Positions 12,992 through 24,863 are shown, counted from the stretch's first letter. The stretch is DNA of 64,000 bases from Rhizopus sp. PT2906 (GCA_025529335.1 JAMYHX010000180.1:1-64000), one strand, 5' to 3'. Numbers and translations: made by a program. The notes: a model not told the origin generated them from the sequence alone.

Positions 12992-13769
12992 TTAGTTGAG
13001 ACGACCCGTGGGTAAGAGGAAGTGAGACGAGTCCTTTGTCAAGAGACCAGAGAGAGCATTATACCAAGCAATAATGGCAGTAATCACACCAAATGCACCA
13101 CCAGCAACTTGAGTAGTCAAACTGTTATTGAATTTAGCAGCAGCCAAGAGAATAAAGGTAATAAAGAGGAAGAAGAATAAGCTGATCAAACCAACTGAGG
13201 ATCGGTGGGAAGCGATAAGCAAAATACCCGTGAATATAGCCCATGAGAGCAAATAGATACCGAGAGATTGCTCCAAGACAGAAGATGGCACTTTAGCATA
13301 AGATTCAAGAACATTAAAACCAGGGATAAAGATGGTTGCAAAAGATAGCCAGAACCCACCATAAGAAGAAAATGCAGTAGCACCAAATGTGTTACCAGTT
13401 CGGAATTCCCACATACCCGCCAATATCTGCAGTAGAACATTGAGTATTTTTACATAATTATGATTATCACGAAAGTTTATGTATCCTTACCTGAACAATA
13501 CCACCATAAAAGAGAGCTAAACCAACAACGACGTTATTGGGGCCATCTGCAGGTAAACCAGCACCTGCATTGTGCAAAGATAAGACAAAGGTAGTCAAAG
13601 CAAAGGAACTAAGACCCAAAGGACCTGGATTAGCTACCGTAGGAGCTGCATAGACAGGAGTAGTAATGATCTGGGGTTGCTGCTGTTGTTGTTGTTGTTG
13701 AGGTGAAGGGACTTGGTATTTGGCCTCCAAATCAGCTTGATTATTGTTATTAGTTGCAACTTCTGTCAT
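12992..13769 (-). CDS. GPR1/FUN34/YaaH family acetate-transporter-like protein
   Basis: Six-TM plasma-membrane protein of the Ady2/Ato/SatP family, whose members move acetate or ammonium-linked acetate and sense acetic acid. Two exons, 13769-13491 and 13426-12992; 237 residues, the usual size. The N-terminal tail has a polyQ run (about residues 24-31). The family motif appears as NPGPLGLSSFALTTFVLSLH at about 48-67, with the Asn-Pro-x-Pro-Leu-Gly core intact. FYGGIVQILAGMWEFRTGNT spans the exon junction and is also characteristic. The remaining spans are visible through SLFFFLFITFILLAAAKF. Substrate is inferred from the family only. The start is the first ATG (MTEVATNNNNQ) after an in-frame stretch without ATG. 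Confidence 0.94.
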
Positions 13770-14341
13770 TTTTGATACAAAGTACAGAAAAAAAAAGAAA
13801 AAAAAATGACAACCACAGGAAAAAGCTGGAGGATTTATATGTGAAATTAAACTACCGAGAATAGAACTTTTATTGGTCGAATCTTTTATTTGGGAAGATA
13901 ATTGACTAGAATAGGCAATAAACTTGTCCAAGAATATCACCAAATTAGAACATATTTGGCTTTTACATCTTTTGCCAAAATGGTGTCGCAAAAAAAAATT
14001 AAAGTGTAACAGTTTTTTAAAAGAACAGTCTCTTTTTCTTTTGTTCAACAGGACGATTAATTTGATAAAATCCCAAAAATTAGATCTCATATTTTGAGGA
14101 TGCTTTGCCATACAAACCTTGGTGCTATTTGAAATGGATTTGGTGCAACAGTTCTGAGTATACTTCTGTGCAGTTGATTTGATTCATTTAAAACTACAAA
14201 GTGTCTTCAGCCAGAAGAAGAAAGAAAAAACATTGGTTTTTTTTTTTTTTTCTATCATCCTCGACGACATCTTTTAGTCGTCGCTTTCTTGAAACACTCT
14301 TTCCTTTTTCTTTATTAAAACAAGGTGGTAAGAGTACTGGA
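13770..14341. promoter_or_regulatory. Upstream region of the acetate-transporter-like gene
   Basis: About 570 bp of AT-rich DNA with A- and T-runs (13789-13806, 14238-14250). Open frames here are extensions of the neighbouring coding frames without a start. I see no gene. Confidence 0.35.
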
Positions 14342-14729
14342 CTAGGCTGGCTGTTCAGTAAATCCCTCAACAATTCTATCTAGATCAATGGGAAAGTAAA
14401 GGACCTTAGTCGACCCTGCAGGATTGTCCATTACAGCCAAATATATTTCATTACCTAAAGAAACAATGCTTAGATACTATTCCGACGTATACCTTTTTTG
14501 ATTTGAATAACTTGCCTATGATTATGAAGCCTACCGTCTTGAGAGATATTATTAGATCAAGACGTGCCTTTACCATTTTTGTCATCATGTCTTTCAACTG
14601 TTTGGGCAGCTTTAGCATACCGTTATCGAGATACCTGTCCGTGTTATGGCCATTTTGGTAGTTGCCTATTTCCGCATATCCAACTTCGAAACCGTTGGAG
14701 CAAAAGTAAATATTGATCTTATGTTCCAT
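14342..14729 (-). pseudogene. 3' fragment of an uncharacterised Mucoromycota gene family (copy A)
   Basis: Minus-strand remnant. It reads NGFEVGYAEIG, then DRYLDNGMLKLPKQLKDMM, then LKTVGFIIIG. After an apparent intron (acceptor near 14454) comes AVMDNPAGSTKVLYFPIDLD, ending at a TAG at 14342-14344. The central block aligns by eye with copy C at 29.2 kb (KYLDNGMIKLPKTLRDML), so both descend from one family. I recall such proteins as numerous in Mucorales genomes and without known function. The N-terminal two thirds is missing. Function unknown. Confidence 0.6.
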
Positions 14730-14989
14730 ATTGAATATTGTCTTGGTTGTGTTGTTTCACGCTTTCTGTCTATGTTTCTTCCGATAGATGGAGCCATATA
14801 GCAGCTTGTGCACAAAACCCCAAACGACGCTGAGCAAAAAGAGTCTCTGAGGAAGTAAGCTCAGGTGGAAGCTTCTTGCAAAGAAATTTGCAGTACCCAT
14901 TATAGTATCCTCCATCCACAATATATCAATATTTGATATCAAGCCAATTGGCAGACTACAAGTCTTTTTTGTAAAAAATTATTAAAAAT

Positions 14990-15310
14990 CATTGCATATA
15001 AAGATCAATTTCTTTTTTTCATGAATTTTTTTTTTCTTTTCTCTGTTCACAAATGACCACAAAAGACCTTATCCTGTCTTGCCGTATTCTTATGTTTACA
15101 AGGTAAAACCATTTGTTCTATAATATCGCATCCGTGTTCCAGAAGAACATCACAGTTTTCTAAATCAATTAAAGAAGCCAAATCACTCAAGCATAACGTT
15201 GACAACTAATTACATCCAGCGAATTACATTAGCTGTATACTATAGATGCCATGAATCGGTGTTGGCTTGTGCACGAAATATATTCATTATACTATGTCAA
15301 AGGATGTATA
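14990..15310. repeat. Segmental duplication block, partner of 18440-18800
   Basis: Bases about 14994-15165 are the reverse complement of 18615-18440 (for example TTGCCGTATTCTTATGTTTA here versus its complement there). Bases about 15190-15310 match 18610-18800 in the same orientation (GATGCC[A/G]T[G/A]AATC, then ATATTCATTATACTATGTCA versus ATATTGATTATATTACTTCA). The inverted part includes upstream DNA and the first codons of pseudogene copy B. Similarity is high but imperfect. Confidence 0.7.
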
Positions 15311-16364
15311 ATCTTCTTTGATGTAAATGTAGAAATACGACAACTGCTATGTGAACGCGAATTTATTAAGTATTGAGCACATTATACGAGTAAGTAAGCT
15401 TGATTACTCCCACCCTCCTCGTCTATTTCTCTTTCTTTGTTTCTTGGTCTCTCTCAAGAGGATGAAGATCAATCATTTTTTCATGTTACACCACATCTTG
15501 AGCATATGTCAGCCACAGAAGCCTCCTCTTCTTCTATTCCTGGGTACAAAAGAAAAAAAAGTCAATGGATCAGAACGAGCTATGATACAGGCATAGCAAT
15601 GAGTAATATTGAGTATTTGCACTGTTACCATTATTAACTGCTTATTTTTCCCGCTTCATTTAGTCTAAAATTGTGATTTCTGCAATGTCATTTACTTTCC
15701 CAAGCACAAGGATGGGTCCATCGGGTCAATGTGTCTAGTTTATTTGCATGGCAACCAGATTTAATTCAAGTATCACAACAGACAAGTTGAGTTGTAAACA
15801 TAAAGATTTATTCGGCACTTTTACCAGATTGGGCTTACTTTCCGGTTACTAATTTCATTTTTATCAGGCATTTGCGTAAATCACATGAATTTTTTACAAT
15901 TAGAAAACAAAAAACAGATGAGGTGATCATGATGAGGATATCTTTGTTTGTTGTTATTTTATGCCTCACAGCTGCATGGCGCCTTGTCTAACAGCGCCAT
16001 CCAGAAATAAGTATTAGCGCTTATGTAACAGTGATAAATTGATTGCGTAGCAAAATGTACCGATCAAAAAAAGATATTCGTAGATCAGCTTTGATTTGAT
16101 TCCCTTTTTAAACTAAAGAATAGAAAAAGCGACCATGTCAATATTGATTCAGAAATAAATGCTATCGGTATTCATGGTGTATATTAGTCATCGATGTTGA
16201 AGCACACTGTATTTTGTTGAGATAGTAGGACATAGCGGATAGCATGTTTGTAGGCTTTGCCAAACAAATTAATAAAAAAGGAAATTGGAACATTAATCAA
16301 TCGCAGCACCAAAGCTTGTACTCAGATACTACCATTTGACTGCAAAGAAACAGGAAGCGCATTG
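15311..16364. other. Gene-poor stretch
   Basis: About 1 kb with no gene I can support. A 66-codon frame on + (15437-15637) contains a Ser-rich stretch followed by KRKKSQWIRTSYDTG but has no start, splice signals or recognisable family. The rest is AT-rich with stops in all frames. Confidence 0.35.
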
Positions 16365-17240
16365 AGAACGCACCATCTTCAATAAATGATTTTCCAAGTA
16401 CCATTTAGAGAATTTGACTTAATTTAAATGAAATCCAAGTATTGTAGAGGCGCAGAGGAAAGAGAGAGAAAGACTGTCATACCATAGAATAATTTACTGC
16501 TGGTGCAGGCACTTTTTCCACTCTGGTTGTCGGCGATCACTCAAAGAAAGCGCTTCTGCTTTTATTGATGTAAAGTCAAATATTAATTCATCACCAAGCT
16601 CTATCATGGCGTTTGACCTCGCCGATTTACACCGCCCTGGTGATCGGAAACTGATCATCGGAATTCAAGTCTCACATGCTTTGGTAACCTCTTACACAAG
16701 GCTTGACATCAAGCAATCTATTTGTGTTGATCCGATAAACAGCAACTTCTAGCTCCTAACATTAACAGACCCTTTATCGAATTATGAAGCAGATGGAAGC
16801 AACCCAATTAAAGCAGGATCTTTACCACTGATCCTCTGTTTAACTTGATCACATTATCACCCTTACCATATTTAAATACTTTACAAGCTTCTTTACTATT
16901 TCAATGACTTGCTGATGTTGTATTCAACACAACTTTATGTGATATTACTTCATAATATTTATCACATTTAATCCACTCTTTACATTACGTACTCTTATTT
17001 AAAAAATAGCTTCAAGAGTCTCATCATCAGTAAATTTGTCTTATCGGAGGAAACTAATTAGTCAAAAACCACTTGCATAAGGTTGGCCCATGAGCATAAA
17101 AGGCAGCGACTAGGAAAGACATGATGTTTATGAAGTATGCATAAAATGCGGCTTCTATTGTTTACAAGCAAAATCCTCCTCCAAATTAATACACTCTGAT
17201 CCTTCTTGTCCGATTTCCAATCATTATTTATTTATAATGC
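16365..17240. repeat. Degenerate copy of the 3' end and downstream region of the 19.4-kb glycosyltransferase gene
   Basis: Two blocks match DNA near the glycosyltransferase stop codon in the same orientation. Block 16368-16570 (CACCATCTTCAATAAATGA; CTTTTTCCACTCTGGTTGT; GATCACT) matches 19203-19350. Block 17085-17215 (GGCCCATGAGCATAAA; CCTCCTCCAAATTAATACA) matches 19386-19505 and includes the last codons of the gene (QEG-x-ECI versus QEG-x-ECV on the minus strand). About 500 bp separates the blocks here and only about 40 bp in the other copy. Confidence 0.65.
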
Positions 17241-17249
17241 TACATCCAG

Positions 17250-18480
17250 CATCCTCTTTTTTCCTCTAGAAGTAAGACTCCACACCCTGAACTTTTGAAA
17301 GGCTTTTTTATCTCAAAGCTCACCAACTGGCTTAATGGAGCTTGTCCATTGGTATCACCAGATAAAACGATGCGCAGTGAATGTTGACCATGCTTCTTCT
17401 TCAACTTTCTAATGATGTCAACTGTATTCTCCGGTTCATTCTAAATATAATTTATGTGCAAAGTTGGTCAATTATTAATAATTGATAAATGCTAGCGTTT
17501 GAATGTTATCTACCTTCAAGCACCAGATCAGGTTGCCCAGATTAATAATGTCTTTCGAACCAGTTAAGTCTCTAGGAACTGTGCACTTGAATACTTTTTT
17601 TGATCAGTACAACTTCGTTGAGTAAAGCCCAAGAGACCATAAATGCACCTGGCCATCTATGATAATAAAGAAACAGTAATTAAACAGTTAACCATCTGAA
17701 TCACTAATATTCATCAACTATTAATAAAACTTACGTCTAGCATTGAGGAACGGGATCCTAAGCTTTAATGCTGTACTTTCAGATCCCCAAAAATACTTCT
17801 TGTATATGGCATTAAACACACTCAATGTCCCAAATGTTGCTTTTATATGATCGAGCCCATGTTTTCCGGACTCGTTGTACAACAGTTTCCCTGATGTTTC
17901 TAGTAAGCAAACTTCAAGATCGCCATCCAGTATATATGCATCAACTTTATGCTCTTCCTTGAAAGAGCGCAAAATGTACTCTCCAGGTACAAACTTCAAG
18001 CTATGCTTATCTATGCTTTCCACAGCAAGCTTAATTATTAGCCATATCATACAGCGGTTGGAATTGGCTTCATTTATTGTTAGCATTTCATAGAAGTTTG
18101 GCTTTCTATAAACCCATAAGCTAAATGATTGGGGATATCAGCCATGTTTACGTTACAAAGAATTGTTATTAAAAATAGAAAGGTTTAAAATAGTCTTTTA
18201 TAAAATATTGAGAGACTGCATCAAGAGCCGTTCCTTCAGGTTCCTTTAAGCTATTGACCGCCCCTTCTGTCGCTTCCAGGTTGCTCTGGAAAAGATAAGC
18301 ATCGTTAAAGTTCATATAATATTCTAATTTTTCAAGTTTTTAATGTTGACTTACAGCTCTCATAGTAGCCAGCACTAAATTTGCATATTCGCTACATCTC
18401 TTGAAGTGTGTTGCTATCGTGTAATTGACAGTATTCACATATTGAAGCAGTTCTTCTAGAACACGGATGCGATATTATAG
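17250..18480 (-). pseudogene. Decayed multi-exon gene of an uncharacterised Mucoromycota family (copy B)
   Basis: Minus-strand exons can still be followed. They read ELLQYVNTVNYTIATHFKRC and NLVLATMRA; then SNLEATEGAVNSLKEPEG; then the longest frame, 18086-17721, with HKVDAYILDGDLEVCLLETS and HGLDHIKATFG; then DGQVHLWSLGLY; and finally NEPENTVDIIRKLKKKHGQH. Splice-like borders remain between them. A stop codon interrupts the exon after WSLGLYSTKLY, and the end runs into duplicated DNA. I recall proteins of this type (VDA-x-I...LEVC-x-LE-x-SG, later HLWSL) as common in Mucorales with unknown function. The relation to copies A and C is not certain. Confidence 0.55.
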
Positions 18481-18800
18481 AACAAATGGTTTTACCTTGT
18501 AAACATAAGAATACGGCAAGGCAGAATAAGACCTTTTGTGGTCATTTGTGAACAGAGAAAAGAAAAAAAAAATTCATGAAAAAAAGAAATTGATCTTTAT
18601 ATGCAAGCACAAACGCTGCCAACCAATTACATCTATAGGGCTTGATGCATCATCAAGTACCGTAGACTACAGATGCCGTAAATCAGTGTTGTGAGCTTGT
18701 TATAACCTATTATATTTTTATTCAAAATGGCTTTGGCTTACGTACAAAATATATTGATTATATTACTTCAAAGGATGCCATAAACATAGAGATACGACAA
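18440..18800. repeat. Segmental duplication block, partner of 14990-15310
   Basis: Contains both the part found inverted at 14994-15165 and the part found in direct orientation at 15190-15310. It also carries about 60 bp (roughly 18690-18740) not present in the other copy. It overlaps the 5' end of pseudogene copy B, so this copy looks closer to the original arrangement. Confidence 0.65.
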
Positions 18801-19243
18801 CGTGTATTGCATTTAATGGAATATACGCATTCAATTACATGGTACTTTTACAAGCAAAAGTCATGTCTAAGATTCGAATCAAGATACTGAATCCAGACCG
18901 TCCACAGATATCTTCTAGACTATTTGTATTCCAACAGCCACCGCCAAAGTGATCGATATTTTGTTTCTTATCTATTGTATCGCCATTATTGTTGTTAATC
19001 GTCACGTCACCGAGCATCGTACCATTGTTTGTTTTGATCTTCACTTTGTTTCCTCTTTTTTCCTTTCTTTTTGCATTTTCCTATTCAGTTCCTCTAAGTA
19101 TTTTTTGTAGGGTCTCCTAAGAAAACCGTAAAAATATCCTTCCTTGTTGGCTTATCCTTTGATCTAATGGCCAAATTACTATTCGGCTATATATTAAAAG
19201 TGCACCATCTTCAATAAATGAAATTCAAGTATCGCAGGGACTC

Positions 19244-19246
<3 letters not shown>

Positions 19247-19281
<35 letters not shown>
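19247..19281. repeat. GA dinucleotide microsatellite
   Basis: About 17 uninterrupted AG/GA units downstream of the glycosyltransferase gene. The duplicate at 16450-16470 has only a short, imperfect GA stretch, so the array expanded (or shrank) after duplication. Confidence 0.95.
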
Positions 19282-19286
<5 letters not shown>

Positions 19287-19452
19287 ATACCATAGAACAA
19301 TATAATACTGCTACAGGAACTTTTTCCACTCTGGTTGTAAGTGATCACTTAAAGAAAGTGCCCAAGTCCTTTATTTGCATGAAGTTGGCCCATGAACATA
19401 AAGACTACGATCAGAAAAGACATTATGTTTATGAAATATGACTTTTTTTTAT

Positions 19453-20898
19453 TTACAAACATAGCCCTCCTCCAAATTCAACACATTCTAATCCTTCCTG
19501 CCAGATATCAATATTATATAGGGCCCACTTGCCCTCCTCATTAACTAAGTAAGTTTTGTTGTTTAGAATGTCTGCGACATTGGTTTTGGCTGTATGTCTC
19601 TCGGGTGTCTTTTCCCATTCATTAGGATGCTCTTGATGACAGGTAAATGTATCACCACTATACACCAATCTTTTACCAAACGTGCCTACAGCTGTCAGAA
19701 TAAATTCAATATCAACCCAGGCCACACCGCCTGTTTCACGATAGCCTCGGAGTTCTTTCCAAGTATCTCTGTGAGCCATTGTGAAGTCTCCTGCTTGATC
19801 TCCATAGTACCAATAATCCTCAGCTGTGACGGTGGATGGCCCAGGTAGTTGATAGTTTCCCCAGTCCTGTTCTCGAAGTTTACATGCATTATACAATGTC
19901 TCGTCATCTGGGAAAGGTTCTAGTTTGACAATACTGGGCGGTAGATTGTCATGTCTGGAAGACAAAGTGAGTCATGGAAAAACGGAAGCGTTATATATCA
20001 TACTTACATATCATGCCTGCTCTGATATTGTACATAAATAGTATCTTTTTCAAACACTTTAGATTGAATAGCATTGATAAAGTTGTGAGACCAAATATCG
20101 TCTATTGCGATAGTTAGTATCCTAGCGACTGTTTCTTTTACAAGGTTACCTTGGTTTGTGCAAACAATGTATTCTCCACGAGCAAATCGAATGCCTACAT
20201 TCTTTCCTTCAAACTCATGGAGCGGGGCATTTCCCAAGTTAGGCAGTATACTGTGGATCTTGGGTGATACGGTAATGATACGATAAGTTAGATGCTTTGA
20301 TCTGCGAAATCTCTATGATCAAGAAAAAGAAAATTAATGATCTCACTTTCATCCATTATACTTCAGCACTTACAAAGGCATCCAGCACCCTACGTTTATT
20401 TGCTGGAGGGTTCCATTCGATAATGAGTAATTCGATCTTTTGCTGTGAATGTTCGGCAAGTAAATAAGCGCTATCTATAAAGTTTTGAAATCGATGATGT
20501 TGATTACTACAAATTATGTTAATGGATGAAGTCTAAGCATATTCTTCTTCTTACCCAGCATAATCATCCATGCGAGTGACAAGGACAATGGATAGGTAAA
20601 ATGAAGGGTCTTCTCCTTCATGTAGGCATTGCTTCCATTCTTCCTGGGTTAATGTTTTATTATCTCTTGTTTCTGTATTGGAAATACATTGTCTCAATGG
20701 ATTCTCTTCTACAGGAGGTTCTTGATCTGTTAGTTGCTCTAGTTCAGTCAATTGATCCTGTCCCTGTTGTGACTCTTGCTGTTGTCTCAACAATAAACTA
20801 TTTGCGTCTTGTGTAAAATAGAAAAGATAGGACAAGGTCACAAATAGGCACAGCAGACAAAGAGTTAGAGTGTTCCTCTTTGACAATCCAAATGGCAT
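19453..20898 (-). CDS. Type II membrane glycosyltransferase-like protein
   Basis: Five exons, 20898-20555, 20506-20374, 20312-20150, 20101-20008 and 19954-19453, join to 411 residues. A short cytosolic tail and single anchor (TLTLCLLCLFVTLSYLFYFT, about residues 9-28) are followed by a Gln/Glu-rich stem and a lumenal catalytic domain. YLSIVLVTRMDDYAG, KIELLIIEWNPP and then GIRFARGEYIVCTNQDDIWS fit a GT-A fold; the conserved TNQDDI is created by splicing at 20150/20101 and would be the nucleotide-sugar/metal site. Later text includes GDFTMAHRDTWKELRGYRE and VDIEF. Probable Golgi location. Donor and acceptor sugars cannot be told. Its 3' end has been duplicated into 16365-17240. Confidence 0.82.
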
Positions 20899-21602
20899 AT
20901 TAGAAAGGAGTGAATAGGTAATAAATTGATAACAAGAAAAAAAAAGAAACTAAGGAAAAATGGGTCTTAAAACTTCGAGTGCCGTTACACCTAGCAACAT
21001 GTGTGACACTCCACCGAGTTAGGTACATATGCTAAATTTTATCGATTTTCTACTCCTTTTTTCTTTTAGAAGCAGCCTAGGAACCTAGGAGACTTTTACA
21101 AGTTTATCGCGACAATGAGCTTGAGGTTATCTATAAGACTTTGGATCTTTATAATTGTCTTTTTCTTTACAATAAAGATCAACCTATCACGTTCTATATC
21201 TTTGGAGAGCAATTTGATTGGTTTATGTTGGTACACAAATCCCACAAGTGACATCCTATAATGCTTGGCATCTCTAAAAGACTTTAGAGCTTTTTTCTAC
21301 ACATTATGCAAATGACCATCTGTTTATCAAAGGATGAACAAGGTAGTGTTGTGAATGACATTGGAAGACATCAAATTATGGTTTATACTACAAGATATTT
21401 AATATACAATACTATTCACACAATCGAATGCAGACTTAGTCTATTCCAAATAGATCTAATAACTATGGTAACACGTTTGTTTTCTGTATTAAAACTTTTT
21501 TGGTGATTATATTCTTTTTTTTTTTTAGCTTTGTGTCCCTGAGTTTATTTTTGTACATTGATTATTTTTTTTTTAATACGGGCAAATTCACAGTCATGCA
21601 AT
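20899..21602. promoter_or_regulatory. Intergenic region between two minus-strand genes
   Basis: Holds the glycosyltransferase promoter (a pyrimidine/A-rich stretch next to 20898) and the 3' region of the Sec14-like gene. No gene is supported; the 66-codon frame at 21306-21506 has no protein-like composition. Confidence 0.4.
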
Positions 21603-22856
21603 CTACACTTTATTCAGCTTACAAAGACGATCATCTGTTTTAGCTCGTTCCATAATTTGTGAATTATAGACGGTTGGGACTTTTTCATTATCATTTGTTA
21701 CAGTAAACATTTCAGTGGATACATTGGCTATCTCAGGTACGCATCCTCCCATATGTTCGCACTTACAACTGCCTCCAAGGAAGTCAGGCAAGCTCTCGGC
21801 ATCTATATGTTCTAATAAAATATCTTTATAATCACTTCCCAGGACATGGATCTTTTCTAATGTCTTTTCTTAAAATGAGTACATCTCTCTTGAATTCTTT
21901 TAAAGTAACTTACTCTAGGGTTTAACCACGCTTTGATCACTCTGAACATTGTTACAAATACACCAGGAGCATTGACAATGAAGAGTCTATGAAGAGTCTC
22001 TGGGTAATAACGCTGAACGACATCCGCTACTGCCTTTAACAGATAAAAGGCATTCATATGGAATTCTAATGAATAATAAGATTAATGAAAATGAGAAATT
22101 AAAAAAGAAGATGCATCTTTACGGTGTAGACCCATGTTGGTACAATCAAAAATGACAGTTTCACTATGGATTGGTTTGCCTGCTCGTTCACAGCCTTCTG
22201 GCATGATGACACGGTTCAAGAATTCATTAGCAGCAATATGATAGTTGAGAATCTCGTCTCGAGTGACTTGACTACCCATTTGCTTTGAATTATGATATCC
22301 CTAACACGCAAAAATATTTAGTATCAAAAGATATATGCATGAAAAGGTTCCTTACTGTGCGATCAATCAGAATAGGATGACCTTCTTTATCAAACTTGTG
22401 GAAACAGTCTCCACCGGTGGAATTGATGATACGGATAACACTTTCAGATAGTTCTGGTTTTGCATCAAAGTTGCCATCTTCTACATATTTGTACCCTCTA
22501 CAGGCCACTATAATAGGTAATTTATTGTATTTGGTAGCTACAGGCACATGATCTACGTCTAACTCTTTTCTCCATTGTATTGTGTCCAATAGCTGCTTCT
22601 TTGCAGCATCCTAATTATCATCAAATAAGTGAGCCATTTACTTTCATCACTCTAATTTTCATTGCTTTACCATATTCCAAACATTAGCTTGTAAGAATTG
22701 AACTAATACCTTGACTACATTGTCAGTAAGCCGAATAAAGATATCCTTCTTTTTCCTTACTTCGTCTGGAAATCCTTCAAGCGTCGATGATTCTAGACTC
22801 TTTTTAAACTCGTTTACTTGTTGTTGCTCTTCTTCTGGTGCCTTGGGTATAGCCAT
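21603..22856 (-). CDS. Sec14/CRAL-TRIO lipid-binding protein
   Basis: Predicted cytosolic phosphatidylinositol/phosphatidylcholine transfer-type protein acting in Golgi or plasma-membrane lipid signalling. Five exons: 22856-22671, 22610-22356, 22300-22123, 22065-21914, 21863-21603; 343 residues. A CRAL-TRIO N-terminal helical part (VKVLVQFLQANVW; TIQWRKELDVD) leads to the lipid-binding fold: GHPILIDRTGYHNSKQM, TVIFDCTNMGLH, YYPETLHRLFIVNAPGVF, IHVLGSDYKDILLEHIDAES and LPDFLGGSCKCEHMGGC. The PETL and LP-x-FLGG motifs are intact. After the domain comes a short tail with no further domain. The acceptor before ACATTAGAAAAG (21863) is purine-rich but is the one that keeps phase and motif. Confidence 0.92.
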
Positions 22857-24089
22857 AGCTAGTATTAATTAAATCTTAAAAAGAAGAAAGAGAGCGGAAG
22901 TCAAAATGCGTTGTTATTCTCCCAATTCCAACTATGTCATAACCAAATTACGTATTTGTGGCGTATGGGTTTGGTTGATCAGTATGGAAAATATAGTAAT
23001 GCATGTTTTAAAAGCTTAAATCCAGAAAATTCAAGCATGTATGTCCTAAGCATAAGTACAGTCATTCCACTGCCGCTTGAACACTTTTTTCAAAAAAGTG
23101 CCAAGACTTTAGAGATAAATAAGATCTCATCCAACACTCGATCAATATAATTACTAAATAAAGAACCATTGTGATCGTATTAGTGTTTGTGATATGTTAT
23201 CGATTAGTTTATTTCTTCAATTGAGCATTTGCGTAGGCTTCGAGAAAAAAAAAAAACAGGTCTCTCGTTCTTTGGTGAAGCAAGCTTGCTAATTCATTCT
23301 TTTTTTTTTTTCTCAGCCTTGCATTGCTCAACAAATTGGGTTGCCCATTCTAAATCTATCATCTTTCATTCAGGCTCTATTATCCGCAAAGGATTTTGGC
23401 TGCTGCTAATCATCACATAACCTAAGGCAATCATTGGGGATAAGGGTGCTTCAAGAGAGGACCTAATTGTTTCTTCGCTGATAAAATAATAAGCTTGCGC
23501 CCAATCGTCGCTTGGCGGCTTCTTTATATATGTTGCTTTGTTTGTTTCATGAAGTTTGCTTGTTATCTCTTATCTAGCTGATTTCACGGTTTTATGAAAA
23601 TAGCCCTATGAAAAAAGTTCAAAAAGGACATCGTTGACTTGTAAGTGTAGAATGACTTTAAGCTGGCGTTTGTGTTACTCCAGCAGCCATCTAATGCAGT
23701 TAGTTATTATTTAGTCTCATTCAGATGATATTATCTGTTACCATGACATCAGATATATTTATTAGTATTTACTAGATGTTAATAGACAAATTAGGATTTA
23801 TTCTAAAGGATAAAAGGAAATAGAATGAAGCAAACTTAAAAAACATGAAACACTAAATTTAAATACAGGTCATCCTTCATTGGCTTATTGCCAAAAATAA
23901 GGAGAGAGAAAAAAAAAAGGATAAATAGAGGACAAGACAAAAACAATGAGCCTCATCTCTTTTCTTCTTTTATTATTTTTATCCTTTGTCCTTTTTGATC
24001 CTTTATCTTTAGGCAATGTTGTCTGAAGCAAAGAGTAGCAAAACTTGTATAAATTCTATATTCTCTCTTTGTTGCTTACTTCTCTAAAG
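22857..24089. promoter_or_regulatory. Intergenic region between Sec14-like gene and small membrane protein gene
   Basis: About 1.2 kb, AT-rich with long T- and A-runs (23243-23256, 23299-23311). It contains the promoter of the Sec14-like gene on the left and a CT-rich stretch (23957-23990) typical of fungal promoters on the right. Short open frames (22911-23150, 23229-23420) look like chance. Confidence 0.4.
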
Positions 24090-24268
24090 ATGATTGAATC
24101 AAAAGGAAGTTCTTTAGGGTAAGTATCTTGTAAATGATTACAAGGATTAAAGAAGAAAAATATGACAGACACTTTATGGTTTCCATGATGACCTTTTGGG
24201 GGCTTGCTCTCTCTTGTGTTATCATATCGCCATTTTACGTGCTGGATGATATAAAAAACACGCGATGA
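24090..24268 (+). CDS. Small single-TM protein, 42 residues
   Basis: Found by hand. Exon 1 (24090-24118) and exon 2 (24169-24268) are separated by a 50-nt intron with gtaagt donor and cag acceptor, the same size class as the other introns here. The product starts MIESKGSSLG, then HFMVSMMTFWGLALSCVIIS, PFYVLDDIKNTR and TGA. One hydrophobic helix of about 20 residues is flanked by short polar ends, with an acidic/basic tail. This layout is typical of tiny subunits of ER or mitochondrial membrane complexes; I do not recognise which. In-phase splicing and the good donor argue for a gene; the short length argues caution. Confidence 0.5.
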
Positions 24269-24863
24269 GCAATCATTTATAAATCCCCCTTTTTATTGCT
24301 GCTAACTATAGTCTAGTAAATCCCTCTTGTTGCTATGGTTATTTAAATTCTGTACATGAATAAATATTATCTTTTTTAAAATATAAAACGCGTTTTTTTC
24401 TTGTTGCTTCACTTTTCTGTAGCGTATCACTTTTACATTTTGAACACTTTTTTCTATTGTCCCCTTAATGAATGTATTCTACGGTAGAGGATGAGTAAAT
24501 CATTTTCCCTATGATCCACTAGCTCATCTGATCATCTCGTTGACCTCAGACGGACTTGAAGCTGGACTTGACATTCTCTTTCTTGGTGACCATATAAACA
24601 CTATTGAAAATCAGTTAATCTACATACACATCATACATTTCTTTGATTTATGATCAGCCATTAATAAATTACATCCAAAAGGCCTTGCATTAAATAAGAA
24701 AGTATTCATGCAGAAGCATTCACAAAGATGGGACTATTTTTTGTCAAAACCCTCTCTTCACCTGATACCTGCCCAATCTTTTTTTTTTGAACCAGAACGG
24801 GACCCTCAGGCGATTTTTATTTCTCTTTTTTCTTTTTTCTTTATTTGACCTATCAAACATACA
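24269..24863. promoter_or_regulatory. Intergenic region before the vezatin-like gene
   Basis: About 600 bp. The left part would be the 3' region of the small protein gene (AATAAATATT at 24359). The right end, before 24864, is T-rich with a CCTCAGGCG island. No gene seen. Confidence 0.35.
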
